Shown here piece after piece: positions 24,177 through 31,260 of a stretch of 64,000 nt of DNA. Source of the stretch: GCA-2862585 sp965661345 (GTDB lineage: Bacteria; Bacteroidota; Bacteroidia; Flavobacteriales; UBA7312); assembly GCA_965661345.1 (NCBI GenBank), contig CBFIDK010000004.1, forward strand, positions 1-64,000, read 5' to 3'. A program made the translations under genes and the position numbers. The notes beneath the pieces are model-generated. The model was not told the DNA's origin. It was given only the letters and a program-made list of their open reading frames with translations, and ran no database searches. The first letter of the stretch is position 1. Each line of letters starts with the position of its first letter.

Positions 24177-24479
24177 CGGTTAGTTTTACTTTATTTATTT
24201 CAAATTATTTGTTTCAAATATAAAAAAGATAATAAACTATTACGTCACTAAGTTTATTGGTAGTGATAAGAAAGAGCGGGGTGTTATTCTATAAACTAGA
24301 TTTTCACAAAATCATTATAAATAATATTCGCTATTAACCGAACATCTTATTATAAGATTTTGATTTTTTTAAGCAGATAACTTAAATAAAATTTATCTAA
24401 CTATATAAGCCGGGTCTCTCATAAAACTATACTAAAAAACTCTTCTAAGTTAATTTTTTGTTGTTAAAGAACCTCAAAT
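24177..24479. other. non-coding gap with hairpin repeat R1
   Basis: No coding signal. It holds repeat R1 (24235-24292). The rest is AT-rich, ending at the left 61-bp repeat of the recombinase element. Confidence 0.5.
24235..24292. repeat. interspersed hairpin repeat R1
   Basis: AACTATTACG, then stem CACTA / TAGTG around AGTTTATTGG, then GAGCGGGGTGTTATTCTAT. Related copies are at 53805, 54290 and 55109. Confidence 0.6.
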
Positions 24480-24540
24480 CTTTGTGAGAATAAAAAAAGC
24501 GGAACACTGTCTCAAAATGAGATGGATTCCGCTTTGGTGG
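24480..24540. repeat. attL: left 61-bp direct repeat of the element (copy F)
   Basis: Identical to 27942-28002 over 61 bp (offset 3462). Starts CTTTGTGAGAATAAAAAAAG, contains the GCGGAA/TTCCGC hairpin, ends GCTTTGGTGG. Beyond it the sequence is TCAATAAG, against GCAATGAG at the tRNA. Confidence 0.85.
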
Positions 24541-24558
24541 TCAATAAGTTTTTTCGAA

Positions 24559-25035
24559 TTAACTTTTGATAACTCTACCTCCAAATAGGATCGCGCCTAA
24601 CAATGCTAATAATATCCCCGTAGATTGTTTGTCATTTTTCGACTTGTCGATCTTAGGCTTATATTTTAGTAACTCTTGATTTAGTGAATGATTCTCAACC
24701 ATCTTTTCTTTTAATCTATATCGATATTCATCTCTTTCATCAACTGCCTTATCAGCTCGCTTCATCTCTAAACCAACTCTGTAGTCTGCTGATTCTCTAT
24801 CTTTTAATAATCTAATGTTCTTTTTTTTGAGCGAGTCATTTTCCTCTTTAAGTTTCAATTCATTTTTACTAGGCTCATTTTCTTTGCCATATTTATGCTT
24901 GTAAGTGTCTATAATGCTCAATATAAATTCCGAAAGTGTGATGTCGTGAGACTGTGCTATTTTCACTAGCTCGGCTTTTTGTAAGGCACTTACCTTAGTG
25001 CTTAAAGTGATATTTCTGTGTTGATTATTTCTCAT
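24559..25035 (-). CDS. ribbon-helix-helix/coiled-coil membrane-tethered protein
   Basis: 158 residues. The N-terminus looks like a ribbon-helix-helix DNA-binding domain (about 7-50: ITLSTKVSALQKAELVKIA, then LSEFILSIIDTY). A long charged coiled coil follows (about 60-130), then one C-terminal membrane segment (about 140-153, GILLALLGAILFGG). It could be an accessory DNA-binding or partition-like protein. Two 16-bp direct repeats lie 30 nt upstream and may be its operator. Convergent on the left att site; the stop is 19 nt from it. Confidence 0.6.
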   Translation of the reverse strand: MRNNQHRNITLSTKVSALQKAELVKIAQSHDITLSEFILSIIDTYKHKYGKENEPSKNELKLKEENDSLKKKNIRLLKDRESADYRVGLEMKRADKAVDERDEYRYRLKEKMVENHSLNQELLKYKPKIDKSKNDKQSTGILLALLGAILFGGRVIKS

Positions 25036-25064
25036 ATAATTTAATTTATGCCTTGTTTACCTTG

Positions 25065-25101
25065 GTATACTTAGGTAGACTTCAAGTATACTTAGGTAGA
25101 C
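25065..25101. promoter_or_regulatory. two 16-bp iterons, 21-bp phased
   Basis: GTATACTTAGGTAGAC at 25065-25080 and again at 25086-25101, separated by TTCAA. The 21-bp period puts both on the same helix face. Upstream of the RHH gene, in the divergent control region. Candidate operator or origin-like site. Confidence 0.55.
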
Positions 25102-25243
25102 CGACTTGTCTTTATTTTTAGCAAGCTCATTTTTATGCTCTTTTTATATAAAATCAAGCTTGTTTATATAGTGTTATATAAAATTTCAACACTAATATTA
25201 CTACAAAATTACTAAAACATTGTAATATTACAAACTAATTGAT

Positions 25244-25251
25244 TACTTTTG
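25244..25251 (+). promoter_or_regulatory. -7 box of the MerR-like gene (leaderless)
   Basis: TACTTTTG, with TTG at 25220-25222 (21-bp spacer). The ATG follows 4 nt after the box, so the transcript should start at or next to the start codon. Confidence 0.6.
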
Positions 25252-25255
25252 TTGT

Positions 25256-26173
25256 ATGAAGAAACTCAATATCAAAGATTTTAAGGACAATTTTAATCCA
25301 AAGAATAATAAATTAGAGGTTATCCGCGAGAGGGTGTTTTCTAAGACTCAGGTTGATGTTGTGTATTCTGATTTTACTAATTGGGAGCGTTATGGACTGA
25401 TTGATATTAAACACAATGTGGGTAAAGGCGGACATAAAAAACTAAGCTATGTAGACTATGTCTGGCTTAGTATTATTAAAGAGTTAAGATCATTTGGATT
25501 TACTTACGATCAAATCAAAAAATGTCAAACGGAACTTTTTAGGAATCTATTAAATCGTGATGATTTATCCTTAATTATAGAAAACAAGGACTATATCAAT
25601 GCAAAAAGCAAAGGCAAGTTAGAGGGCTTAGAATATTTTGATAAAGATGCTATTGATAAGGTTAGTGGTGAGCTGTTCTTTATAGAGGCAATGATATTGA
25701 ATGTATTGCAATTTGGTGAGAGTACCATATTCCAATTTTTCAAATCGGACCCTGTAAGAGTTAGTGTGATGAGCGTTAATATAATAAGGGATTTTAATGA
25801 GATGGGTGCTAGTGAATTAATTAGTCAGCTTGCTCAAAGTAGTCATGTTAATATTTCACTATCTAATATTATATCGAAGTTCTTAGTCGATGGTGAGGAG
25901 TCATTTGAGTCTAATGTCAGTAATCTCATTAGTGAAAAAGAACATGAAATACTAAAAGCTATTAGACACAATTTCCATGAGCTTAAATCCATTACGGTTC
26001 GCTTTGATGGTAAAGCCGAGCCCTGTTTAATGGAAATTAAGAGTATGAAAAAAGTAAAGGTCGAATCACGACTACTTGAGCTTATTAATAAAGGAGAATA
26101 CGCTGATATTGAAATCAAAACAGTTGATGGTAGAATAAGCCATTATGAAAAGGTCAAGAAAGTAAAACTATAA
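25256..26173 (+). CDS. MerR-like HTH protein of the recombinase element
   Basis: 305 residues. The N-terminal 85 residues resemble a MerR winged helix: WERYGLIDIKHNVGKGGHKKLSY, with tyrosine and wing (shown only to mark about 46-68), then a helix with LRSFGFTYDQIKKC. The remaining 200 residues match nothing recognised and are mainly helical. It probably controls the recombinase and the divergent RHH gene. The promoter is so close that the transcript looks leaderless. Confidence 0.65.
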   Translation: MKKLNIKDFKDNFNPKNNKLEVIRERVFSKTQVDVVYSDFTNWERYGLIDIKHNVGKGGHKKLSYVDYVWLSIIKELRSFGFTYDQIKKCQTELFRNLLNRDDLSLIIENKDYINAKSKGKLEGLEYFDKDAIDKVSGELFFIEAMILNVLQFGESTIFQFFKSDPVRVSVMSVNIIRDFNEMGASELISQLAQSSHVNISLSNIISKFLVDGEESFESNVSNLISEKEHEILKAIRHNFHELKSITVRFDGKAEPCLMEIKSMKKVKVESRLLELINKGEYADIEIKTVDGRISHYEKVKKVKL

Positions 26174-26248
26174 TACCGAACACATCGGATTAAAGGTTAC
26201 ATAGTAAGCCTATTGAACACATCAAAGGTGATGCACAACATGTAAGTT

Positions 26249-26443
26249 GTGAGTTTAAATCAAATAAAGAAAGACTTAGTGCTATCACTAAGCAAACAAA
26301 AAAATGAAAAGGGTGAGCAGTTAACTAAAGAGCAGTGTCAGCTTATTATTGATGAGCTAGCTATTTTCTCAAATCTCATTGTAGAGTATATCATCACCCA
26401 TGAAAGTATTAATCTAAACAGTGAACAAGATGAAGAAAATTGA
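26249..26443 (+). CDS. small helical protein of the recombinase element
   Basis: 64 residues from GTG 26249. Two predicted helices (IKKDLVLSLSKQKNEKG; LTKEQCQLIIDELAIFSNLIVEYI) and an acidic tail. No domain recognised. It overlaps the recombinase start by 14-23 nt, so it is probably translationally coupled and may be a directionality or accessory factor (guess). Confidence 0.55.
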   Translation: MSLNQIKKDLVLSLSKQKNEKGEQLTKEQCQLIIDELAIFSNLIVEYIITHESINLNSEQDEEN

Positions 26444-28040
26444 TCCTTATTTCCAAAAGTTAGCAAATAGCTACTCAAATGATAATCACACCACTTCTAA
26501 TAAAGCGGTTATCTATACAAGAGTATCAACAAAAGAACAAGCCGAGAATAACGCTTCACTACAAACCCAAAAGAAATACTGTCAAGACTTTGCTAAAAAG
26601 AAAGGGCTTATTGTTCTGGACTATTTTGGCGGCACCTTTGAGTCTGCCAAGAGTGATGAGCGAAAAGAGTTTCAGCGCATGCTATCTTATGTTAAACGCA
26701 ATAAGGAGGTAGATACCATAATAGTATACTCCTATGACCGTTTTTCAAGAACAGGACCCAATGGAGCCTACATTAGTCAGCAGTTACTTAAAAATGGAGT
26801 GAAGACTCTATCAGCAACACAAGAGGTAGATCCCCTTTCTCCCTCGGGTAGCTTTCAACAAAACCTTTACTATATGTTCTCTCAGTTTGATAATGAACTA
26901 AGAAAAGACAAATCAGTAACGGGGATGAAAGAAAGACTTAGAGAAGGTTATTGGCTATCAAAACTACCACGAGGCTATAGCAATGATAATAAGGGTAAGA
27001 AAAGTAATATTCAACACTTATATATCAATAATGAAGGAAGACTGATCAAAAGAGCCTTTATGTGGAAATTACAAGGAAAGAGAAACATTGATATTGCAAC
27101 TAAGCTACAAAGAGCAGGTATGGAAATAAAGCACAAGAGATTGAATAATATTTTCACTAATCCTTTTTACTGCGGTAAAATCATCAATAAACTCATTCCA
27201 GGTGAAGTGATTGAGGGTAAACACCCAAAGCTTGTAAGTGAAAAAGATTGGCTGAAAGTAAATAATGTAGTGACCAATAATCATCGCTTACAAACAAAGA
27301 ATACTAATCTTGAGCATATACCACTAAAAGTATTTATGAAATGTGAAAAGACAGGTGATCCACTAACAGGCTATCTTGTCAAGAAAAAGGGAATATGGTA
27401 TTATAAGTCAAGAAGTAAAGGAACAAAGTTAAATGTCAACGCTAATAAGCTGAATAACACATTTGCCGAGCATTTAAAAAACTACGAACTAAGAGATGGA
27501 TTAGAAAAACCATTTAAACAATTAGTGACATATGCTTTTAGTAAATACCATTCTAATAAACACTTTGATTTGAAGCAATTGTCAGCTCAAAAGAAAAAGG
27601 TAGAAGATCAGCTTGAGAAATTAGAAGAGCGATTTGCAATTGGTGAAATAGGTCAAGATTTATACCAAAAATACACTCAAAAATTTGGTGATGAGCAGAC
27701 TGAAATTGAGCAAAAAATAGACTTTGGGCAAAACGGCAGTTCGAACCTTGAAAAGGTCACCAATGAAGCCATAAAAGTATCGAAAAATCTATCCTCTACA
27801 TGGTTAGATATGTCATATGATCAAAAATATGAACTTCAACAATTTGTGTTTCCCAAAGGGGCAACTTATAACAAGGAAAATAACCGAGTTCGAACTCCTG
27901 AAACACATTTATTATTTGAGCTAACTAAAAGAACCACAGGACTTTGTGAGAATAAAAAAAGCGGAACACTGTCTCAAAATGAGATGGATTCCGCTTTGGT
28001 GGGCAATGAGGGACTCGAACCCCCGACTTCCTCCTTGTAA
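26430..28040 (+). CDS. large serine recombinase (integrase)
   Basis: 536 residues from ATG 26430; GTG 26421 is possible. Resolvase domain (about 25-165): nucleophile Ser33 in YTRVSTKEQ, and the arginine motif YDRFSRTGPNG. Recombinase domain (about 185-290) with LPRGYS and NPFYCGKI. A degenerate zinc-ribbon region (one CEKTGDP pair kept, second Cys pair not seen), then a coiled coil at about 385-440, as in phage integrases. The gene crosses the right att repeat and its last codons are antisense tRNA-Val (VGNEGLEPPTSSL). In the circular form the tail would instead be VVNKFFRINF. It is the likely mover of the element. Confidence 0.9.
   Translation: MKKIDPYFQKLANSYSNDNHTTSNKAVIYTRVSTKEQAENNASLQTQKKYCQDFAKKKGLIVLDYFGGTFESAKSDERKEFQRMLSYVKRNKEVDTIIVYSYDRFSRTGPNGAYISQQLLKNGVKTLSATQEVDPLSPSGSFQQNLYYMFSQFDNELRKDKSVTGMKERLREGYWLSKLPRGYSNDNKGKKSNIQHLYINNEGRLIKRAFMWKLQGKRNIDIATKLQRAGMEIKHKRLNNIFTNPFYCGKIINKLIPGEVIEGKHPKLVSEKDWLKVNNVVTNNHRLQTKNTNLEHIPLKVFMKCEKTGDPLTGYLVKKKGIWYYKSRSKGTKLNVNANKLNNTFAEHLKNYELRDGLEKPFKQLVTYAFSKYHSNKHFDLKQLSAQKKKVEDQLEKLEERFAIGEIGQDLYQKYTQKFGDEQTEIEQKIDFGQNGSSNLEKVTNEAIKVSKNLSSTWLDMSYDQKYELQQFVFPKGATYNKENNRVRTPETHLLFELTKRTTGLCENKKSGTLSQNEMDSALVGNEGLEPPTSSL
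27942..28002. repeat. attR: right 61-bp direct repeat (copy G), tRNA-Val terminator and CCA end
   Basis: Identical to 24480-24540. On the minus strand it supplies the tRNA-Val CCA, a terminator hairpin (GCGGAA/TTCCGC with inner TCTCA/TGAGA) and a T run. The recombinase reading frame passes through it on the plus strand. Confidence 0.85.
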
Positions 28041-28074
28041 GGGAGGCACTCTGAACCAACTGAGTTAATCGCCC
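28000..28074 (-). tRNA. tRNA-Val (TAC)
   Basis: Full cloverleaf. Acceptor GGGCGAT / ATTGCCC, discriminator A. Anticodon loop CTTACAA with stem CCTCC/GGAGG, anticodon TAC. T-arm GGGGG-TTCGAGT-CCCTC. CCA is encoded at 27997-27999, inside the element's repeat. A terminator follows on the minus strand. The integration site of the neighbouring element. Confidence 0.95.
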
Positions 28075-28136
28075 AAAATGGTTGGCAAATATAACTGATT
28101 TTATATCAATCACAAATTTTCATTTCAAAAGTATTT

Positions 28137-29345
28137 TTATAAAATTTCTGCTACTGTAAATGTACTACCACCTACAAATATTAAATCGTTTTTACTGGCT
28201 TTTGATTTTGCAGACTCAAAGGCATCTTTTACAGATGAAAATGACTTTCCATATAGAGCGTATTTTGCAGCTGATTTCTCCAGTTCAACTTCGTTTAATG
28301 CTCGTGGAATATCGGCCTTGCAAAAATAATATATAGCATCTTTTGGTAATAAGTTCAATATGTCATTAATGGATTTATCTCCGACCATACCCAATACAAA
28401 ATGTAAGTTTTCGTAAGGGATTTTTTTTATTTGCTCGACAAGCATAAGTATACCGTCAACATTATGTCCTGTGTCACAGATAGTGAGAGGGCTAGTATTT
28501 AAAACTGTCCAACGGCCTTGTAACGAAGTGTTTTTTTGAACATTTTTGAAACCATCGACAATGTTTTTTTCTGAGATTTTCCAGCCTAATTCAATTAGTA
28601 ATTCAATGCTTGTATTTGCCGTTGATATATTTTCTCTTTGGTAAGAGCCTAGTAAATCTGTTGATAGAGTTGTTGGCTTCGAGACAATTAATGTAGAATT
28701 TTTTGTGTCGGCTATTTCTTTGTAAATTGGTAGTGTGCTTTCTTGATATCGTCCAATAACAACGGCAATATTAGGTTTAATAATGCCTGCCTTTTCAATC
28801 GCTATTTTTTCAATGGTATCACCTAGTAAATTAGTATGATCTAGCCCGACATTCGTAATTATAGAAAGCTCGGGTGTAATAATATTAGTGCTATCCAACC
28901 GTCCGCCTAATCCTGTTTCAATTATTGCTATATCAACCTTTTCCTTTGAGAAATGGTGAAAGGCCATTGCCACAGTCATTTCAAAAAATGACATGCCTAT
29001 TTCAGTAAACCATTCTTTATTAGATTCTACAAAGTCAATAACGCTATTGCGACTAATCATTTCTCCGTTTATTCTGATTCTTTCTCTGAAATCTTTTAGG
29101 TGAGGCGATGTGTAAAGTCCAGTCTTGTAGCCGGCTTCTTGAAAAACAGAGGCAATCATATGGCTTGTCGAGCCCTTCCCATTTGTGCCGGCAATATGTA
29201 CGGATTTAAATGTTTTGTGAGGGTTTCCAAGCTTTCCGCATGCTAAAACAATATTACCGATATCGGCTTTGTAGGCTAATTCTCCACTTCTTTGGTACAT
29301 TGGCAATTGAAGAAACAGCCAATCAATACATTCTTGATAAGTCAT
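28137..29345 (-). CDS. folC: bifunctional folylpolyglutamate/dihydrofolate synthase
   Basis: 402 residues of the Mur-ligase superfamily. P-loop GTNGKGSTSH (about 51-60), ETGLGGRLDSTN (about 141-152), and C-terminal domain with CDTGHNVDG (about 290). It adds glutamate to dihydropteroate and folates using ATP. Its ATG shares one base with the stop of the upstream tonB-type gene. The tRNA-Val gene lies about 60 nt downstream. Confidence 0.95.
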   Translation of the reverse strand: MTYQECIDWLFLQLPMYQRSGELAYKADIGNIVLACGKLGNPHKTFKSVHIAGTNGKGSTSHMIASVFQEAGYKTGLYTSPHLKDFRERIRINGEMISRNSVIDFVESNKEWFTEIGMSFFEMTVAMAFHHFSKEKVDIAIIETGLGGRLDSTNIITPELSIITNVGLDHTNLLGDTIEKIAIEKAGIIKPNIAVVIGRYQESTLPIYKEIADTKNSTLIVSKPTTLSTDLLGSYQRENISTANTSIELLIELGWKISEKNIVDGFKNVQKNTSLQGRWTVLNTSPLTICDTGHNVDGILMLVEQIKKIPYENLHFVLGMVGDKSINDILNLLPKDAIYYFCKADIPRALNEVELEKSAAKYALYGKSFSSVKDAFESAKSKASKNDLIFVGGSTFTVAEIL

Positions 29346-30112
29346 TAGTTCAACGTAAAGTTGTAGATGATAGTCCCAATTTGAATTTCGGGTGCAGAAC
29401 TGTTAGCTTCAAAAGTTGTTTTAAGCGCAGCTTCTTTCGCTTTTGCATAAAGGTAAGTGTTGGTTGTTGTTGAGCCTTTAGCTCCAGGGCTTGCATTAAT
29501 TACCTTTCCATTTCTATTGACTCTTATTGTAACAACTACTTTACCTTGTTGCTGTGATTCATTAATGGGTTTGATAATATTTTCTATTGTTCGTCCACCC
29601 AGTTTATAAGCCACTCCGTTTGTGCCAACACCGCCACCAACATAAGCATTAGATTTTGGATCGCCTTCTTCACTGCCTTGGTCGCCGCTGCCTTCACTAA
29701 TGCCTTGGCTTGAACTATTATTTTGTTTTTTACCTGGGTAAAGGGCTTTGGTGTTTACTACTGGTTCAGGTTTTTTTTCTTCTACTTTTTCTGCCTCTTC
29801 TGTTTTTTTCTGTTCCTCTACCTTTTGTTTTACAACTGGTGTTTCCTCAATTTCTTGTGTACTTATTTCTTCAACAGTTGGGTTGTTTTCAATTATTTCT
29901 TCAGGGGCAATTTTCTCTTCTTCAACAATTTGTTCAGGTTGCTCATTGCCACTTCCAAAATCTTCATAACCAAAATTGATAGTTATTCCTTCTTCTGGTG
30001 GCGGAGGAATTCGGTATGTCAATCCTAGAAAGATAAAGCAAATCAAAAGAAATAAGTGAAACACTAATGTTCCAACTATTGCTTTTCGTTTGTTGCTTTT
30101 TGGATTAGACAT
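29345..30112 (-). CDS. TonB-family energy transducer
   Basis: 255 residues. One N-terminal membrane segment (about 12-32). A long Glu/Pro/Lys-rich periplasmic spacer (about 55-125). A C-terminal TonB domain (about 165-253) with GRTIENIIKPINESQQQGKVV and VTIRVNRNGKV, ending IIYNFTLN. It couples the proton motive force harvested by the ExbB/ExbD pair encoded next to it to outer-membrane receptors, such as the one at 6.7-9.6 kb. It lacks the usual long PXXP run but has the same layout. Confidence 0.85.
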   Translation of the reverse strand: MSNPKSNKRKAIVGTLVFHLFLLICFIFLGLTYRIPPPPEEGITINFGYEDFGSGNEQPEQIVEEEKIAPEEIIENNPTVEEISTQEIEETPVVKQKVEEQKKTEEAEKVEEKKPEPVVNTKALYPGKKQNNSSSQGISEGSGDQGSEEGDPKSNAYVGGGVGTNGVAYKLGGRTIENIIKPINESQQQGKVVVTIRVNRNGKVINASPGAKGSTTTNTYLYAKAKEAALKTTFEANSSAPEIQIGTIIYNFTLN

Positions 30113-30119
30113 TTACATT

Positions 30120-30512
30120 TTATTTTGGGTTTGTAGCTAGAACGACTTTGTATTTATTTCGGTAAGCGATGTCCATTACTTTGACAGCAAACTCTATATC
30201 AACCGTTTTATCTGCGTGTAAAACTATTGCAGGTTCAACTTCATTAGAGAGTATTTGAATTAGTTGATTCTCTAAGTCTTCAAAAGGCACTTTTTTATCT
30301 TCAATAAAATATTCTATTTCAGGCGTGATGGATACGGAAACGGTTTGTTTTTCTAGAGTTCTTGCTTTACTGTTTGGTAACAGTAACTTTAAAGCATTTG
30401 GACTTACTAGGGTAGAGGTGAGCATAAAAAATATAAGCAATAGAAATACTATGTCTGTCATTGAAGACATACTAAAATTAGCACTGACTTTATTTTTACT
30501 TCTTAAACTCAT
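30120..30512 (-). CDS. ExbD/TolR family biopolymer transport protein
   Basis: 130 residues. One membrane helix (about 15-37, SMTDIVFLLLIFFMLTSTLV) containing the conserved Asp20 needed for proton use. The periplasmic domain has the IVLHADKTVDIEFAVKVMD pattern. Overlaps the exbB-type gene by 4 nt (ATGA). Confidence 0.9.
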   Translation of the reverse strand: MSLRSKNKVSANFSMSSMTDIVFLLLIFFMLTSTLVSPNALKLLLPNSKARTLEKQTVSVSITPEIEYFIEDKKVPFEDLENQLIQILSNEVEPAIVLHADKTVDIEFAVKVMDIAYRNKYKVVLATNPK

Positions 30513-31222
30513 TTGTTGTTATGTAATAAGTCCATAAAGTCGGTTGTTGTAGTTTCCAATAAAAAGACAACCTTTTCTACTTTAGTCACTAATAGGTTGT
30601 AAGCAATATATGCAATGATACCTACTACCAAACCTGCAACAGTTGTTACCATCGCTGTGTATATCCCTTTTGAAAGCATTTCAATATCTATGTTTCCGCC
30701 AGCACTTGCCATCTCATGAAAGGCTACAATCATACCAATAACAGTACCTAGGAAGCCAATCATTGGTGCTGCTCCTGCTATTGTTGCTAGGTTAGCTAAA
30801 TTATTTTCCAAAACATAGACTTCTAACTTACCTTGATTTTCAATAGCTGATGAAATATCAGTCATTGGTTTGTCTATTCTGTTAATGCCTTTTTCTAACA
30901 TTCTTGAGATAGAACTATCTGTATTTTTACACAAGGTTTTTGCCGCTTTAATATCCTTGTCTTGAACATAATTTTTGATGCTATTCAAAAAGCTTGAGTC
31001 TATTTTTCTGGCTTTATTGAGTGTGGTGTATCGTTCAATAAATAGGTAAACTGAAATCACGGACAAAACACCAAGAGTTATCATAATAATGTTACCACCT
31101 GTGCCACCACTTGTGATAAGTTCTAGTATAGAAAGTGTTTTTTCTTCTACCATTTCCCCCTCAATGGACGCCTGTGAAAGTGTGTCGCCAAGTGTGTTGA
31201 TTTGTAATAACAATGATTTCAT
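30509..31222 (-). CDS. MotA/TolQ/ExbB family proton channel
   Basis: 237 residues with three membrane segments: about 37-60, 148-172 (APMIGFLGTVIGMI) and 190-215 (VTTVAGLVVGIIAYIAYN). These glycine-rich helices are the family signature. First gene of the exbB-exbD-tonB-folC run. A TolQ/TolR role is an alternative, but the adjacent TonB-domain protein favours energy transduction. Confidence 0.9.
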   Translation of the reverse strand: MKSLLLQINTLGDTLSQASIEGEMVEEKTLSILELITSGGTGGNIIMITLGVLSVISVYLFIERYTTLNKARKIDSSFLNSIKNYVQDKDIKAAKTLCKNTDSSISRMLEKGINRIDKPMTDISSAIENQGKLEVYVLENNLANLATIAGAAPMIGFLGTVIGMIVAFHEMASAGGNIDIEMLSKGIYTAMVTTVAGLVVGIIAYIAYNLLVTKVEKVVFLLETTTTDFMDLLHNNK

Positions 31223-31260
31223 AGTAATCTATTTTTATAAAAACGAGTTTTTAAAAGTAC

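Larger units (their letters stand above)
24480..28002. mobile_element. large-serine-recombinase integrative element at tRNA-Val
   Basis: A 3.5-kb unit bounded by perfect 61-bp direct repeats (24480-24540 and 27942-28002). Each repeat contains a tRNA terminator hairpin and the CCA end. The right repeat runs into the intact tRNA-Val gene. Contents: an RHH/coiled-coil protein, a MerR-like regulator, a 64-residue protein and a large serine recombinase. No cargo gene is apparent. It is about as small as a self-mobilising integrative element can be. Circularisation was not observed, only inferred from the repeats. Confidence 0.8.

Noticed and set aside
25843..26118. Minus-strand 91-residue ORF in the recombinase element
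   Set aside because: Antisense to the MerR-like gene; Ser/Leu-rich composition typical of a shadow frame.
11841..28002. CRISPR array or integron
   Set aside because: Repeats are kilobases apart with multi-gene spacers, and neither Cas genes nor an IntI-type tyrosine recombinase with attC sites is present.
29710..30028. Three overlapping plus-strand ORFs rich in Phe or Ser
   Set aside because: They are antisense to the Glu/Pro/Lys-rich spacer of the TonB-type gene, whose composition keeps all opposite frames open.
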